Below, piece after piece: positions 1 to 9,623 of a stretch of DNA of 64,000 nucleotides. A program made the translations under genes and the position numbers. The stretch is from Cellulophaga baltica. GTDB taxonomy: Bacteria > Bacteroidota > Bacteroidia > Flavobacteriales > Flavobacteriaceae. Under the pieces are notes generated by a model. It had not been told where the DNA came from and did no database searches. It saw only the letters and a list, made by a program, of their open reading frames with translations. Location: assembly GCF_018861125.1 (NCBI RefSeq), contig NZ_JAHKQN010000013.1:451464-515463 (forward strand), read 5' to 3'. Numbering within the stretch: the stretch's first letter is position 1; every line of letters starts with the position of its first letter.

Positions 1-184
1 GTTAAAATTTTATAAAAATAATTTCAATTTAAAAGGTTACGCTATTGTAAGCTATTCTGAAAAAGGTAAGAAAAATTCATTATTAGAACGCTTGTTTATG
101 AACTCTAAAATGAAAAGATTTACCTGTATAAATAGTGCTATTGAATGGGCTGCAAGTGAAATTACTCACCAAAAATTAGCATAA
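1..184 (+). CDS. C-terminal fragment of an unknown protein
   Basis: An open frame enters from the left edge (frame beginning at base 2) and ends at the TAA at 182-184, giving about 60 residues. The readable end includes the segment KGYAIVSYSEKGKKNSLLER and later FTCINSAIEWAASEI. The strand-then-helix look (a hydrophobic AIVSY strand, then a helix ending in AIEWA) is like the tail of small STAS/SpoIIAA-type domains common in Flavobacteria. That is a resemblance only, because the N-terminal part lies outside the window. It converges on the large lipoprotein gene and shares a bidirectional terminator with it. Confidence 0.55.
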   Translation, partial: LKFYKNNFNLKGYAIVSYSEKGKKNSLLERLFMNSKMKRFTCINSAIEWAASEITHQKLA

Positions 185-186
185 AA

Positions 187-213
187 AAAGCACTAAATTA
201 AATTTAGTGCTTT
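187..213. terminator. Bidirectional intrinsic terminator
   Basis: A perfect inverted repeat with 13-base arms (187-199 and 201-213) around a single central base, with A-rich and T-rich ends. It lies between two convergent genes (stops at 184 and 235) and can serve both. Confidence 0.8.
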
Positions 214-234
214 ACAATCATTCCTCTTTATTGT

Positions 235-3200
235 TTACTGAACAACTTTAACCCATTGTCCTTTAGTTCTTATTCTATAATCATTATCATACATGGCTTC
301 TGCTTGTATACCAGGTAAATAATATTCCCCTAAATATGAAGCATTTAATAGTATTCTGAATGTTTTAGATTCGTATTTTCCTAAATCAAAATAGAAGTTC
401 ACTCGGTCATCACGCAAATCTGTATACGTCACATCATTTTGTGCAAAATTACCGAAGTCTGTAAAGCGAGTATTTACAATTTCCCAACCACTTGGGAAAA
501 TTTCCGTTAGCGCGATATTCTTTATCGGACTATTTGTTGAGTTCTTAATAGTAACTTCAGCAACAAAGTCGGTTCCTTGATTTAAACTTGTTATATTTAT
601 ACGATTACCGTTTCTATTTATAAAATTAGACATAACCGATAGGTTTAAGACACTTGGCTTTTCTTGGCCTACCGGAAGTATTCCATTATTAATTACACTA
701 GTATAGAGCATATTATCTTCTAAATTTTTAATCTCAATGACATTAGAACCTTTTTTAATTTTCAGTTCTCTATTAGCTAATGTTTTTGAAGTATTTACAC
801 TTACTTTTCCCCCATTGACAACTACAGATGCTTTTATTCCTTTTCCTCCAACCATTTTGGCAAACTTACCAATGGCTAATAAACTATAGGCAGTACTTTG
901 GGTACTCATCCATTTTTCTGCTTTTAAGTTAGAAGCAACACTTTTAGCTACTTCTTGAGCTTTTATTTTATTGTTTAATAAAATATGCGTTTCTAAAGCC
1001 ATAGCACTATTTCTTTCTGAAGAACCGTAGGTGTAATAGTTGTATTTATAAGAATCACCATCAACCTTAGCTGTGCTTAACACTTCTTTTGCAACACTCG
1101 CCTGACCAATTAATCCATAGGCTGCTGCTAATCTAAATTTAGCTTCATCTGAAATATTACTCGTTTCTCTCAAGCGGTTCATAGAAGCAACATCGGCATT
1201 ACCAGAAAGTGCTAGCGTATATAAACGATATGCTTGAGCTAAATCTGGTGTTTGCCCTGAGCGCCATTGCTTAGATACATTCTGTTGAAATTTAACCCAA
1301 TTGGCTTTAAAAGAAATTGGCATTACAAAACCTTTTTTCTCCGCCTCTAATAAAAAATGCCCAGCATAAGTTGTTCCCCAGTCATTAGTAGAACTTTGGC
1401 CTGGCCAATATGATAACCCACCATTTGGCCTTTGGAAACTTCCTAAACGTTTTATCGCATTTTCAATATTATTTTGAACTTCTTTTTTCTTTTTTGCAGT
1501 TAAATCAAAAATATCACTTAAATATAATTGAGGAAAAGCAGCAGAAGTGGTTTGCTCAACACAACCATGAGGGTAACGAATTAGATATTGCATTCTACCA
1601 TTAAAACTCATAGGTGGTAACGTAGAAAACTCAATACTTGCGGTATTACTACCTGAAATACCAAACGTTTCTAAGTTTACCATTTGACTAGAGTTTGCAT
1701 CTAAGACAAAATCTTGAATTTCTGATGTTTTTACATTCGGATTCACTACATCAATAGGAATCTCAAATGATGCTTTTTCACCGCCACCAGAAGCTTCAAC
1801 AATTACTTTACCTATACCTTTAAAATCGCTAACATTTAAATTAAAATATACCATTTTTTCATCTGGTTGATCAAATCTTAACGTCTTTATTGCATCACCA
1901 GAAACAGTAAATGCTTTATCATTTTTAATTTTTATAGTGACATTTTTCACTTTTTTCTCCATTGCAAAAACAGTTACAGGCAAGGTTACTTTTTCACCCG
2001 GAGTAATTTTACGTGGTAATGATGCTAATATCATTAAAGGTTTACGAACCGGTGTTGTTTTTTCCGCTTTACCATATGCCTCATTTGTTGCATCACCTGC
2101 AATAACCATTGTTCTAACTGAACCTACATATTTAGGTATATTGATTTTATGTGATTTAGACTCCCCTTTTTCCAATGAAAAAGGACCTAAATGCACCACC
2201 ATTGGTTCAAACCTATTTGCTTTTTTATTTTTAGCTCCTGCTAAATCATCATCACCACCAATGGCAAATACTTGATTTATTTTGCCCCCATATGCTCCAA
2301 TTATATCATCGTATATATCCCATGTTTTTACACCTAGTGCTTCGCGAGCATAAAATGTTGACCAAGCATTTGGTGTTTTAAAGCGAGTTAAATCTAAAAG
2401 TCCCTCATCAACTATTGCGATTGTGTAGGTCATTGCTTTTTTATTTTTCTCACTAACTTTAACAGTTATGCTTTGTTCAGGACGTAAAACATCAGGCATT
2501 TTAATTTGAGGGTCTAACCTTGTACTTGGGTTTTCAACACCTATACCAACTACACCATACATACGTATTGGCGAATCGTTTAATGTAGATGCATGAGGTT
2601 GCAACAATGCTATGTTAATATATACATTTGGTGTGTACAACTCACTAATTGGCAATTCAAACTTGGTTTCACCTTTTGTAGTTTCTATCCAAAGTGATTC
2701 TAAAACCTCACTACCATTTTCAACAGTAACCAAAGCTCTACCACCTTCTGAACTTGGAAAAGTTATCGTAGCTTTTTCACCAACATTATACTTTTCTTTA
2801 TCTGTAGAAAACAATAACATTGTAGCTGCAGAAGGATCATTTTTACGAGATTTTCCTGCCCATCCTGGCCAATCTATATAAACAGCTTTACCTGTTGCGT
2901 GGCCGCCATTTTTATCTTCAACTCGAACAAGGTATCTTCCCCAGTCAGGATACTTCAACTCAAACTCAAAAGTTCCCTTTCCGTTTGAACCTGTAATTAT
3001 ATTTTTCTCAAATACAGCTTCACGATATTCACTACTATTGTATGATGATAAATTATCTTCAGAAGTGTCCCACCACCATCTCCAGTTCACCTTGTAAATA
3101 GAAACTTTTAGGTTTTCATTAGCTCTCGGGTTCCCATATTTATCAACAGTTACTACTTCAAACTTGTGTTTTACATCAGTAAGTAACATTCCTCTCGTCT

Positions 3201-5757
3201 TATCTCCTTTTGGTGCATTTAAACCAACATAAGTAGTGTACGGCGAATACGGTTTTGTAAATACATCAGTACTAAAATCACCTCCATTTTCGTAAACCTT
3301 AGTTACAAATGCAGCTGTTAGCATGCCTGGTGCATTACCATCTAATTCTGGGTTTATACTAAAATTAGCTTTACCCTCTTCGTTTATTTCACCATCAAAA
3401 ACAACTTGCTCTTCAGTTGAAAATTTACGTGTGGGATCATCAAATATATAACCAGGAAATGTTTTAAAAGTTGTTATTTTAGGGTTAAACTTAGCTGCTA
3501 TATCTGCCTTTAAATTCTTAGCAATAGCACCATGTAACCATTTCACTTCCATGGCTCCTTTTATGGGTTTTGAACCACTTAAAATTGATGTTCCAAAATC
3601 AGATTTTATTTTTAACCTGTTAGGCTTTATTGTTTCTATTTTTAAGGTTTTTGTAAATGAAGCGCCACCTACAGAAATTTTTACCAACCAATTACCAGTT
3701 GGATCATTTTCGCCAGTTTTTAAATTAAAATTGTATACATTATTTACTCCTATAGTTTTTACTTCTTGATGCACCACTTTATTATACGGATCCATCAACT
3801 CAAGTTTTACGGGATGATTTGCAGGTAATTTGTTAGCATTATCATTCAACATAAATGATAAAAATATTTGATCTCCTGGCCTCCAAACTCCCCGCTCAGC
3901 ATAAATAAAACCTTTTATTCCTTTTTGTAAACGTACACCAGAAACATCAAATTTACTTACTGATAATACATTACCATCATTTAATTTCACATATGTTTTT
4001 TGTCCGTTATTTTCTGCAACAGCAAAATAGGCTTGGTTATTTTCTGCATCAAAAAAAGAGGTTCCGTTAGTATCAGTAGTTACTGTACCCAAAGATTGTT
4101 GTTGGTAATTGTAAAATGTAACATTTGCGCCTTCAACAGGAGCAGTACTAACTATATCACTTACTGCGACAAAATAACTTTTATTTAAGCCTTTTTTTAT
4201 AGTTAAGCCTAAATCAGAAGCTAAGACATTTATACTTACTTTTTTGTCATAGTAATATGAGGTGTTACATGGGTTTTCTCTTTCACTCCAGCTATAATCA
4301 TAATAACCATATTCATCATAATAATCTTCAGCATTATCCCAAGAGCTATCTTCTGTTTCCTCGTCATAATTTTCAGAGGTAGCTACTTCTGTTTCAAAAT
4401 TAGTCTCTTCACACTTATAAGAACTATATGAAGGTTTATACGAGAATTCAACTCGATAAATAGCACCTTTTTCAGGTGTGATTAACGATTTTAAATCTAA
4501 AGCATGAGATTGCCATTTACCGTTATTAACTGACAAATTATTTTGTAATTCTAGTCTTTTAGTAGCAACCGGTCGACCAACTTTTTTAATATATGTATTC
4601 CCATTTAAGTTATTATCTTGGAGAAATTGTAACACATTATTCTCATAAATACGTAGTACTGAAACATCAACATATTTAAGATTTACGGCTTCAAAATTAA
4701 TTTTTAAATTATTAGACGATGGTAATATGGTACCGTTAGATAGTAACCTTACCTCTGGTTTTATTTGTTCAAAAGCAATACGTTCTTCAAACTTACTTTT
4801 AAGTTTGTAACCGTCTACACTTTGTATACCATCAAAAACTTCTAAAAGAACAGTACCATTAATCTCAGTAGAAGGGTAAGCTTTTAGAGTGTTACCGTCA
4901 ACTGAAAATTTTAATCTACTATCACCTTCTAAAACTACCAATCCTTTAAGATTTTGACCTTTTTTAATAGGGTCTGAAAAATTAATAAGCAATACCGGTT
5001 TTGTGCCATTTTCAACCACAGCATCAAGAACGGTAAAATTGTTTTTACCAGGGATAACTATACTATTTTCTCCTTTACTATTAATATCATGTCCACTCCC
5101 GTCCCAAGTAAGATTTAATTTACTATCTTCCTCATAACGTGTAATACTATCTATTTTAAACTGAAAAAGATTTCCTTCTTGTACTGAGTTGTCAAATTTT
5201 ACAGGAATATTTTTCCCTTTTTGTTCTATGGTTAGAAGTTTTTTCACAACTTCTAAATCAAGTACATCTGCACTGCGTATTTGTCCGTCTATATATTGAT
5301 ATTCTTTTGAGTACGACTGTAATGCATTTGTATTTACACTAAATTGTTGTTCTAAAGTTTTAACTACAAACACCAAGGTTTCAAATTCATCAGGTACATT
5401 TTCAATAATGGCTTCTAAATCTAAAGTAAATTCATAAGTTGTATTTTGTTTAAACTTATCGTTGGGTACAAATGCAATAGTTCTATTATTAAGAGCGACA
5501 ACTTTACCTGATACATTTGGTGATATTTCAAATAAATCACTTGATAACTCATCACCTTTACTCCAAAATTCAATAGGGTTTTTAAAAACTACTCGAACAT
5601 CACTTTTTGAAGATATAATACCATGTGTAGCTTCAACTATATATTCTTGATATTGATTGAGGTTATCTGTTTGATTTTCAACAGAAGTAGATTTATCTTT
5701 ACAACCTATATTTATTAAAAGAAATGCAAAAATTGATAAAAGTGTTCTAATTTTCAT
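235..5757 (-). CDS. Alpha-2-macroglobulin family lipoprotein (bacterial A2M, YfhM-like)
   Basis: A protein of 1840 residues, the usual size for bacterial alpha-2-macroglobulins. These are anchored in the periplasm and are thought to trap invading proteases through a reactive thioester. The N-terminus is a lipoprotein signal peptide with lipobox INIGC (Cys19). Repeated beta-sandwich (MG-type) segments follow, including an Asp/Glu/Tyr-rich insert near residues 455-500. The thioester motif is intact as CVEQ at residues 1399-1402 (bases 1552-1563), within PHGCVEQTTSAAFPQLYL, and is followed by the helical thioester-domain region and a final receptor-like beta domain. In many bacteria the neighbour is pbpC (penicillin-binding protein 1C); none is visible here. 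The gene appears to stand alone, ending at the terminator at 187-213. Confidence 0.93.
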   Translation of the reverse strand: MKIRTLLSIFAFLLINIGCKDKSTSVENQTDNLNQYQEYIVEATHGIISSKSDVRVVFKNPIEFWSKGDELSSDLFEISPNVSGKVVALNNRTIAFVPNDKFKQNTTYEFTLDLEAIIENVPDEFETLVFVVKTLEQQFSVNTNALQSYSKEYQYIDGQIRSADVLDLEVVKKLLTIEQKGKNIPVKFDNSVQEGNLFQFKIDSITRYEEDSKLNLTWDGSGHDINSKGENSIVIPGKNNFTVLDAVVENGTKPVLLINFSDPIKKGQNLKGLVVLEGDSRLKFSVDGNTLKAYPSTEINGTVLLEVFDGIQSVDGYKLKSKFEERIAFEQIKPEVRLLSNGTILPSSNNLKINFEAVNLKYVDVSVLRIYENNVLQFLQDNNLNGNTYIKKVGRPVATKRLELQNNLSVNNGKWQSHALDLKSLITPEKGAIYRVEFSYKPSYSSYKCEETNFETEVATSENYDEETEDSSWDNAEDYYDEYGYYDYSWSERENPCNTSYYYDKKVSINVLASDLGLTIKKGLNKSYFVAVSDIVSTAPVEGANVTFYNYQQQSLGTVTTDTNGTSFFDAENNQAYFAVAENNGQKTYVKLNDGNVLSVSKFDVSGVRLQKGIKGFIYAERGVWRPGDQIFLSFMLNDNANKLPANHPVKLELMDPYNKVVHQEVKTIGVNNVYNFNLKTGENDPTGNWLVKISVGGASFTKTLKIETIKPNRLKIKSDFGTSILSGSKPIKGAMEVKWLHGAIAKNLKADIAAKFNPKITTFKTFPGYIFDDPTRKFSTEEQVVFDGEINEEGKANFSINPELDGNAPGMLTAAFVTKVYENGGDFSTDVFTKPYSPYTTYVGLNAPKGDKTRGMLLTDVKHKFEVVTVDKYGNPRANENLKVSIYKVNWRWWWDTSEDNLSSYNSSEYREAVFEKNIITGSNGKGTFEFELKYPDWGRYLVRVEDKNGGHATGKAVYIDWPGWAGKSRKNDPSAATMLLFSTDKEKYNVGEKATITFPSSEGGRALVTVENGSEVLESLWIETTKGETKFELPISELYTPNVYINIALLQPHASTLNDSPIRMYGVVGIGVENPSTRLDPQIKMPDVLRPEQSITVKVSEKNKKAMTYTIAIVDEGLLDLTRFKTPNAWSTFYAREALGVKTWDIYDDIIGAYGGKINQVFAIGGDDDLAGAKNKKANRFEPMVVHLGPFSLEKGESKSHKINIPKYVGSVRTMVIAGDATNEAYGKAEKTTPVRKPLMILASLPRKITPGEKVTLPVTVFAMEKKVKNVTIKIKNDKAFTVSGDAIKTLRFDQPDEKMVYFNLNVSDFKGIGKVIVEASGGGEKASFEIPIDVVNPNVKTSEIQDFVLDANSSQMVNLETFGISGSNTASIEFSTLPPMSFNGRMQYLIRYPHGCVEQTTSAAFPQLYLSDIFDLTAKKKKEVQNNIENAIKRLGSFQRPNGGLSYWPGQSSTNDWGTTYAGHFLLEAEKKGFVMPISFKANWVKFQQNVSKQWRSGQTPDLAQAYRLYTLALSGNADVASMNRLRETSNISDEAKFRLAAAYGLIGQASVAKEVLSTAKVDGDSYKYNYYTYGSSERNSAMALETHILLNNKIKAQEVAKSVASNLKAEKWMSTQSTAYSLLAIGKFAKMVGGKGIKASVVVNGGKVSVNTSKTLANRELKIKKGSNVIEIKNLEDNMLYTSVINNGILPVGQEKPSVLNLSVMSNFINRNGNRINITSLNQGTDFVAEVTIKNSTNSPIKNIALTEIFPSGWEIVNTRFTDFGNFAQNDVTYTDLRDDRVNFYFDLGKYESKTFRILLNASYLGEYYLPGIQAEAMYDNDYRIRTKGQWVKVVQ

Positions 5758-6080
5758 GTAATGGTTTTTAAAATTGTAAAGCTAGTTGGTTTGTTATTCT
5801 TATTTGTAACTGAAAACAGGGATATTTATTATACTAAAAATAAAACATAACATTGATTTAATTGAAGTAAGAAATAAATATTTTAGTAAGTAGTATTTTT
5901 CTTATTTAATTACCAAGTATTTTCTCTCTTAATCTATTAAATATGTAGTTAATCTAAAATAAAACTTCTTTTAACAGTTTTTTATCATAAAATTTCTAAA
6001 TTTAGAACATCGATAGTAATCGAAAAGATCCCGAAAAACCCCTATTTTTCAATTCTTATCCTACTTACAAATAGAACATT
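5758..6080. other. Divergent intergenic region, no gene seen
   Basis: This 323-base AT-rich gap separates the divergent A2M and CAP lipoprotein genes and must hold both promoters. I see no RNA gene and no strong dyad. On the minus strand there is a TAGCTTTA (near-match to TAnnTTTG) ahead of the A2M start, but no TTG at the right spacing, so I do not call a promoter. Confidence 0.5.
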
Positions 6081-6560
6081 ATGAAAATGAGGATGCATTA
6101 TGCACTCTTGGTTTTATTTGTATTGATAATTAGCTCTTGTGGCAAAGAGGGAATAGAAGATACAGTAATAATAGAATCTGAGAATGCTATTACAGTAGAA
6201 GAAGAGTTACTAATTATTATTAATCAACATAGATCAGACGAAGGTTTTGACACTTTATCATACAGCGATATAGCCTATAAATATGCTAATGAGCATACTG
6301 ATTATATGATAGCAATGGGTGACATAAACCACGACAATTTTAGTTCAAGAGCTTCAAATGTATCAAATGAAGATAATGCTTTAGCTGTATCTGAAAATGT
6401 GGCTAAAAATTATGAAACTGCAAAAATTGCTTTTGAAAGATGGTATAGTAGTGAAGAACATAGAAATGCAATAGATGGCGATTTTACCCATACGGCAGTA
6501 AGTGTGAAAAAAGATGAATTAGGAAAGTTATATTTCACCCAAATATTTTACAAAAAATAA
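6081..6560 (+). CDS. CAP-domain (SCP/YkwD-like) lipoprotein
   Basis: 159 residues. The signal peptide ends in lipobox ISSC (Cys20), so this is probably an envelope lipoprotein. The rest matches the CAP superfamily (cysteine-rich secretory/antigen 5/PR-1; bacterial YkwD-like). Visible features are a helix with NQHRSDEG, the segment YANEHTDYM with a conserved His, HDNF, SENVA, and the terminal block with WYSSEEHR followed by FTHTAVSV and YFTQIFYKK. The His and Glu residues that line the CAP cavity are present. Bacterial family members have mostly unknown substrates; peptidoglycan or lipid binding has been suggested for relatives. A decayed copy of its C-terminal region follows immediately. Confidence 0.88.
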   Translation: MKMRMHYALLVLFVLIISSCGKEGIEDTVIIESENAITVEEELLIIINQHRSDEGFDTLSYSDIAYKYANEHTDYMIAMGDINHDNFSSRASNVSNEDNALAVSENVAKNYETAKIAFERWYSSEEHRNAIDGDFTHTAVSVKKDELGKLYFTQIFYKK

Positions 6561-6561
6561 C

Positions 6562-6660
6562 AAAGCATATAAAGAAACTTTAAATTCTTGGCTAGAAAGC
6601 TCAACACATACAAAAAGTATAGAAAGTAATTTTACACATTCAGCCATTAGTACAAAATAA
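6562..6660 (+). pseudogene. Remnant of a second CAP domain
   Basis: Just after the CAP lipoprotein stop, in another frame, the DNA encodes about 32 residues ending at a TAA at 6658-6660. They align without gaps to the C-terminal CAP block of the upstream gene: SWLESSTH against RWYSSEEH, then SNFTHSAIST against GDFTHTAVSV. Trp and His keep identical spacing. The copy has no start codon and lacks both the N-terminal part and the final YFTQIFYKK strand. I read it as the leftover of a tandem CAP gene or domain, mostly lost by deletion. Confidence 0.7.
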
Positions 6661-6741
6661 CAAATAAGCTATTTAAATACTTTCTGTTATTTTCTTCGTA
6701 AAATAGATTGATATTTTTTAACTTTCGTAAAAATGTTAATT

Positions 6742-7281
6742 ATGGCAACTGCTCCTCCTTTTAATCTTACAAAATGGATATCCGAAAATAGAGATTTACT
6801 AAAGCCCCCTGTTGGAAATAAAAACCTTTATAAAGAATCTGGTGATTATATTGTTATGATTGTTGCCGGGCCTAATGCTCGCAAAGATTATCATTATAAC
6901 GAAACTGAAGAATTATTCTACCAACTAGAGGGTAATATTGAAGTTCATATACAAGAAGATGGAGAGAAAAAAACGATGAAACTTGGTCCTGGTGATATGT
7001 ATTTACACCCTGCTAAAGTACCCCACTCACCCGTTAGACATGAAAATAGCATGGGTTTAGTTATTGAAAGAAAGAGAAACCATATGAAAATTGATGATGG
7101 TTTACTTTGGTTTTGTGACAATTGTAATCACAAATTGTATGAAGCCTATTTTACACTTAACGACATAGAAAAAGATTTTTTAGCACATTTTAAGCACTTT
7201 TATTCATCAGAAGAATTAAGAACCTGCTCAAACTGCGGCACTGTTATGCCTGTTGACGAACGATTTATTGCTAAAAATTAA
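6742..7281 (+). CDS. nbaC: 3-hydroxyanthranilate 3,4-dioxygenase
   Basis: A cupin-fold non-haem iron enzyme that opens the ring of 3-hydroxyanthranilate in the kynurenine route from tryptophan towards quinolinate/NAD or catabolism. I chose the ATG at 6742 rather than the in-frame ATG at 6733. From 6742 the iron ligands fall at His51, Glu57 and His95, exactly the numbering of the characterised Cupriavidus enzyme, and the protein starts MATAPPFNL. The bacterial-type C-terminal rubredoxin-like metal site is present as CDNC and CSNC. At 179 residues it is full length. The DUF1304 gene begins 4 bases after the stop and an ALDH7 gene follows, so the three probably share a transcript. Other kynurenine genes are not in the window. 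Confidence 0.95.
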   Translation: MATAPPFNLTKWISENRDLLKPPVGNKNLYKESGDYIVMIVAGPNARKDYHYNETEELFYQLEGNIEVHIQEDGEKKTMKLGPGDMYLHPAKVPHSPVRHENSMGLVIERKRNHMKIDDGLLWFCDNCNHKLYEAYFTLNDIEKDFLAHFKHFYSSEELRTCSNCGTVMPVDERFIAKN

Positions 7282-7284
7282 ATT

Positions 7285-7644
7285 ATGAATATAGCTCTCA
7301 AAATAATAATTGGCTTTATAGCTTTGTTGCATACTTATATCTTGTATTTTGAAATGTTTGCCTGGACAACTAAAGGTAAAAAAGTGTTTAGTAGTTTCCC
7401 AAAAGACTTGTTTGAACCTACAAAAGCAATGGCCGCAAACCAAGGTTTATACAACGGTTTTTTAGCTGCAGGTTTAATTTGGACTTTTTTTATTACTAAT
7501 CTAGAATGGCAACATAATATTGCTCTCTTTTTTTTATGTTGCGTTGCTATTGCTGGAATTTACGGAGCTCTTACAATAGAAAAGAAAATACTATTTGTGC
7601 AAACTATACCCGCTTCACTTGGTATAATTTTACTATTACTCTAA
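7285..7644 (+). CDS. DUF1304 family integral membrane protein
   Basis: 119 residues with about four predicted membrane helices: the N-terminal IALKIIIGFIALLHTYIL, a short soluble stretch with FPKDLFEPTKAMAANQGLYN, then two or three further hydrophobic segments ending in LGIILLLL. The pattern of a Glu/Met-bearing first helix followed by the invariant NQGLYNGFLA block is typical of DUF1304 (COG3759), a small family of unknown function. It starts four bases after the dioxygenase stop and is probably cotranscribed with it. I infer no specific role in tryptophan metabolism from position alone. Confidence 0.85.
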   Translation: MNIALKIIIGFIALLHTYILYFEMFAWTTKGKKVFSSFPKDLFEPTKAMAANQGLYNGFLAAGLIWTFFITNLEWQHNIALFFLCCVAIAGIYGALTIEKKILFVQTIPASLGIILLLL

Positions 7645-7715
7645 TAATTATTACGTAAATAGTTTATCCATAACTTTACTCAAAATACAACCTTTAACGA
7701 TTAAAGAGTTTTAAA

Positions 7716-9269
7716 ATGTCAAAAACAGCTACCGAATTTGGTATAAATAATGCTTTATCTGCATTAGGAATTAAAGATATAAATAATGGAACCTCTACAG
7801 GTTTAAAAAGTTTTGGCGGAGGATATGAAATAACTTCTAATTCACCAGTAGATGGTGCTAAAATTGGAAAAGTAACTACAACCACTAAAGCTGATTATGA
7901 AAATGTAATACAAACTGCAACAATAGCTTATAAAGAGTGGAGAACTAAACCAGCCCCATTACGTGGAGAAATTGTACGACAGTTTGGTGAAAAACTAAGA
8001 ATTTATAAAGAGTCTTTAGGTAAACTTGTTTCCTATGAAATGGGAAAATCATACCAAGAAGGTTTAGGCGAAGTTCAAGAAATGATTGATATCTGTGATT
8101 TTGCTGTTGGATTATCAAGACAATTACATGGTTTAACCATGCATTCGGAGAGACCTGGACATAGAATGTATGAACAATATCACTCCTTAGGTGTTGTCGG
8201 TATTATTTCTGCTTTTAACTTTCCAGTTGCAGTTTGGGCTTGGAATACTGCTTTAGCATGGATTTGTGGTGATGTTTGTATTTGGAAACCTTCAGAAAAA
8301 ACACCTTTATGTGGTATTGCTTGCCAAAATATTATAGCAGAAGTTTTAAAAGAGAATAATTTACCTGAAGGTATTTCTTGTTTAATAAATGGCGATTCAA
8401 CCGTTGGCGAATTTATAACAAATGATAATCGTATACCTTTAATATCTGCTACAGGTTCTACTAGAATGGGAAAAGCTGTTGCACAAACAGTAGCTGGAAG
8501 ATTAGGGAAGTCTTTATTAGAACTTGGCGGTAATAATGCCATTATTGTTACACCAGATGCTGATATTAAAATGACTGTTATCGGTGCTGTATTTGGGGCA
8601 GTTGGTACAGCAGGTCAACGTTGTACCTCAACAAGAAGATTAATTATACATGAAAGTATTTACAATCAAGTAAAAAATGCGGTGGTTGATGCTTACAAGC
8701 AATTAAAAATTGGTAATCCTTTAGATGAAAATAACCATGTAGGGCCAATTATAGATACTAAAGCCGTAACCATGTATCAAAAAGCTTTAGATGCCGTTGT
8801 AGAACAAGGTGGTAAAATTATTGTTGAAGGTGGTGTTTTAGAGGGTAATGGATTTGAAAGTGGTTGTTATGTAAAACCTGCAATTGCTGAAGCAGAAAAC
8901 AATTTTAGTATTGTTCAACACGAAACTTTTGCACCAATATTATATCTTATAAAATACAATGGTGATGTAACTGATGCTATTAAATTACAAAATGGAGTCG
9001 CTCAAGGTTTATCATCAGCAATTATGACAAATAATTTACGTGAGGCTGAATTATTTTTATCTACAAATGGTAGTGATTGTGGTATTGCGAATGTAAATAT
9101 TGGAACATCGGGTGCTGAGATTGGAGGCGCATTTGGTGGAGAAAAAGAAACTGGTGGCGGAAGAGAATCTGGCTCTGATGCTTGGAAAGTTTATATGAGA
9201 AGACAGACAAATACAATTAACTATACAGCTGATTTACCACTTGCCCAAGGTATAAAGTTTGACTTATAA
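7716..9269 (+). CDS. ALDH7-family aldehyde dehydrogenase (aminoadipate-semialdehyde type)
   Basis: 517 residues, a full-length NAD(P)-dependent aldehyde dehydrogenase. The general-base Glu269 (in LLELGGNN) and nucleophile Cys303 (in GTAGQRCTST) are present. The C-terminal signature GGEKETGGGRESGSDAWKVY is characteristic of ALDH7/antiquitin, which oxidises alpha-aminoadipic semialdehyde / piperideine-6-carboxylate in lysine breakdown (AmaB-like). Because it sits beside 3-hydroxyanthranilate dioxygenase, a role with 2-aminomuconate semialdehyde could be imagined. That enzyme belongs to a different ALDH family, however, so lysine catabolism is the better call. It begins 71 bases after the DUF1304 gene. 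Confidence 0.9.
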   Translation: MSKTATEFGINNALSALGIKDINNGTSTGLKSFGGGYEITSNSPVDGAKIGKVTTTTKADYENVIQTATIAYKEWRTKPAPLRGEIVRQFGEKLRIYKESLGKLVSYEMGKSYQEGLGEVQEMIDICDFAVGLSRQLHGLTMHSERPGHRMYEQYHSLGVVGIISAFNFPVAVWAWNTALAWICGDVCIWKPSEKTPLCGIACQNIIAEVLKENNLPEGISCLINGDSTVGEFITNDNRIPLISATGSTRMGKAVAQTVAGRLGKSLLELGGNNAIIVTPDADIKMTVIGAVFGAVGTAGQRCTSTRRLIIHESIYNQVKNAVVDAYKQLKIGNPLDENNHVGPIIDTKAVTMYQKALDAVVEQGGKIIVEGGVLEGNGFESGCYVKPAIAEAENNFSIVQHETFAPILYLIKYNGDVTDAIKLQNGVAQGLSSAIMTNNLREAELFLSTNGSDCGIANVNIGTSGAEIGGAFGGEKETGGGRESGSDAWKVYMRRQTNTINYTADLPLAQGIKFDL

Positions 9270-9277
9270 AAGCTAAA

Positions 9278-9316
9278 ATACCCACAGGTGTACAGTTATA
9301 TACGCATTGTGGGTAT
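9278..9316 (+). terminator. Possible terminator of the aldehyde dehydrogenase gene
   Basis: Perfect 9-base arms (9278-9286 and 9308-9316, ATACCCACA/TGTGGGTAT) around a 21-base loop, nine bases after the stop codon. There is no clear T tract, so termination is uncertain and it may only stabilise the 3' end. Confidence 0.45.
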
Positions 9317-9558
9317 AATAAAAACTAAGCAAATATTACTTTTGCCAGAATAAAACCCTCATTCAATGCCATAACTTTGTAGGGAGAAAAAAAGGTCTTT
9401 TCATTATTCTTTCTCAAATATTATAAATAAAAGTCTGGTTTGTAAATATTTAGTACCGATGGTAGCAAATACTGTATAAATGGAAAGAATTTGATGAAAA
9501 AATCAGTATTTCTTAAATTTTAACATCTTATTCAATTGATAATGAAGATTTAATGTGA

Positions 9559-9585
9559 AAAACTTTAACATTTTAAAGTTTTTTT
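9559..9585 (+). terminator. AT-rich hairpin with T run
   Basis: Ten-base arms (9559-9568 and 9573-9582) with a 4-base loop, running into about seven T residues. It lies just upstream of the promoter-like TACTTTG at 9588. The stem is weak (few G-C pairs), so it could be a weak terminator or chance. Confidence 0.3.
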
Positions 9586-9623
9586 AATACTTTGCTATAA
9601 CTAACACTAAATCATAAATATCA

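Larger units (their letters stand above)
9270..9623. other. Intergenic region with two hairpins
   Basis: This 354-base gap follows the aldehyde dehydrogenase. It contains the inverted repeat at 9278-9316 and an AT-rich hairpin at 9559-9582 followed by a T run. A TACTTTG sequence at 9588-9594 resembles a Bacteroidota -7 element with the spacer one base short, and may be part of the promoter for the OmpA-like gene. No open frame of note. Confidence 0.5.

Noticed and set aside
6733-6741. Earlier start of the 3-hydroxyanthranilate dioxygenase
   Set aside because: Starting at 6742 places the iron ligands at the canonical positions 51, 57 and 95, so the three extra codons are unlikely to be used.
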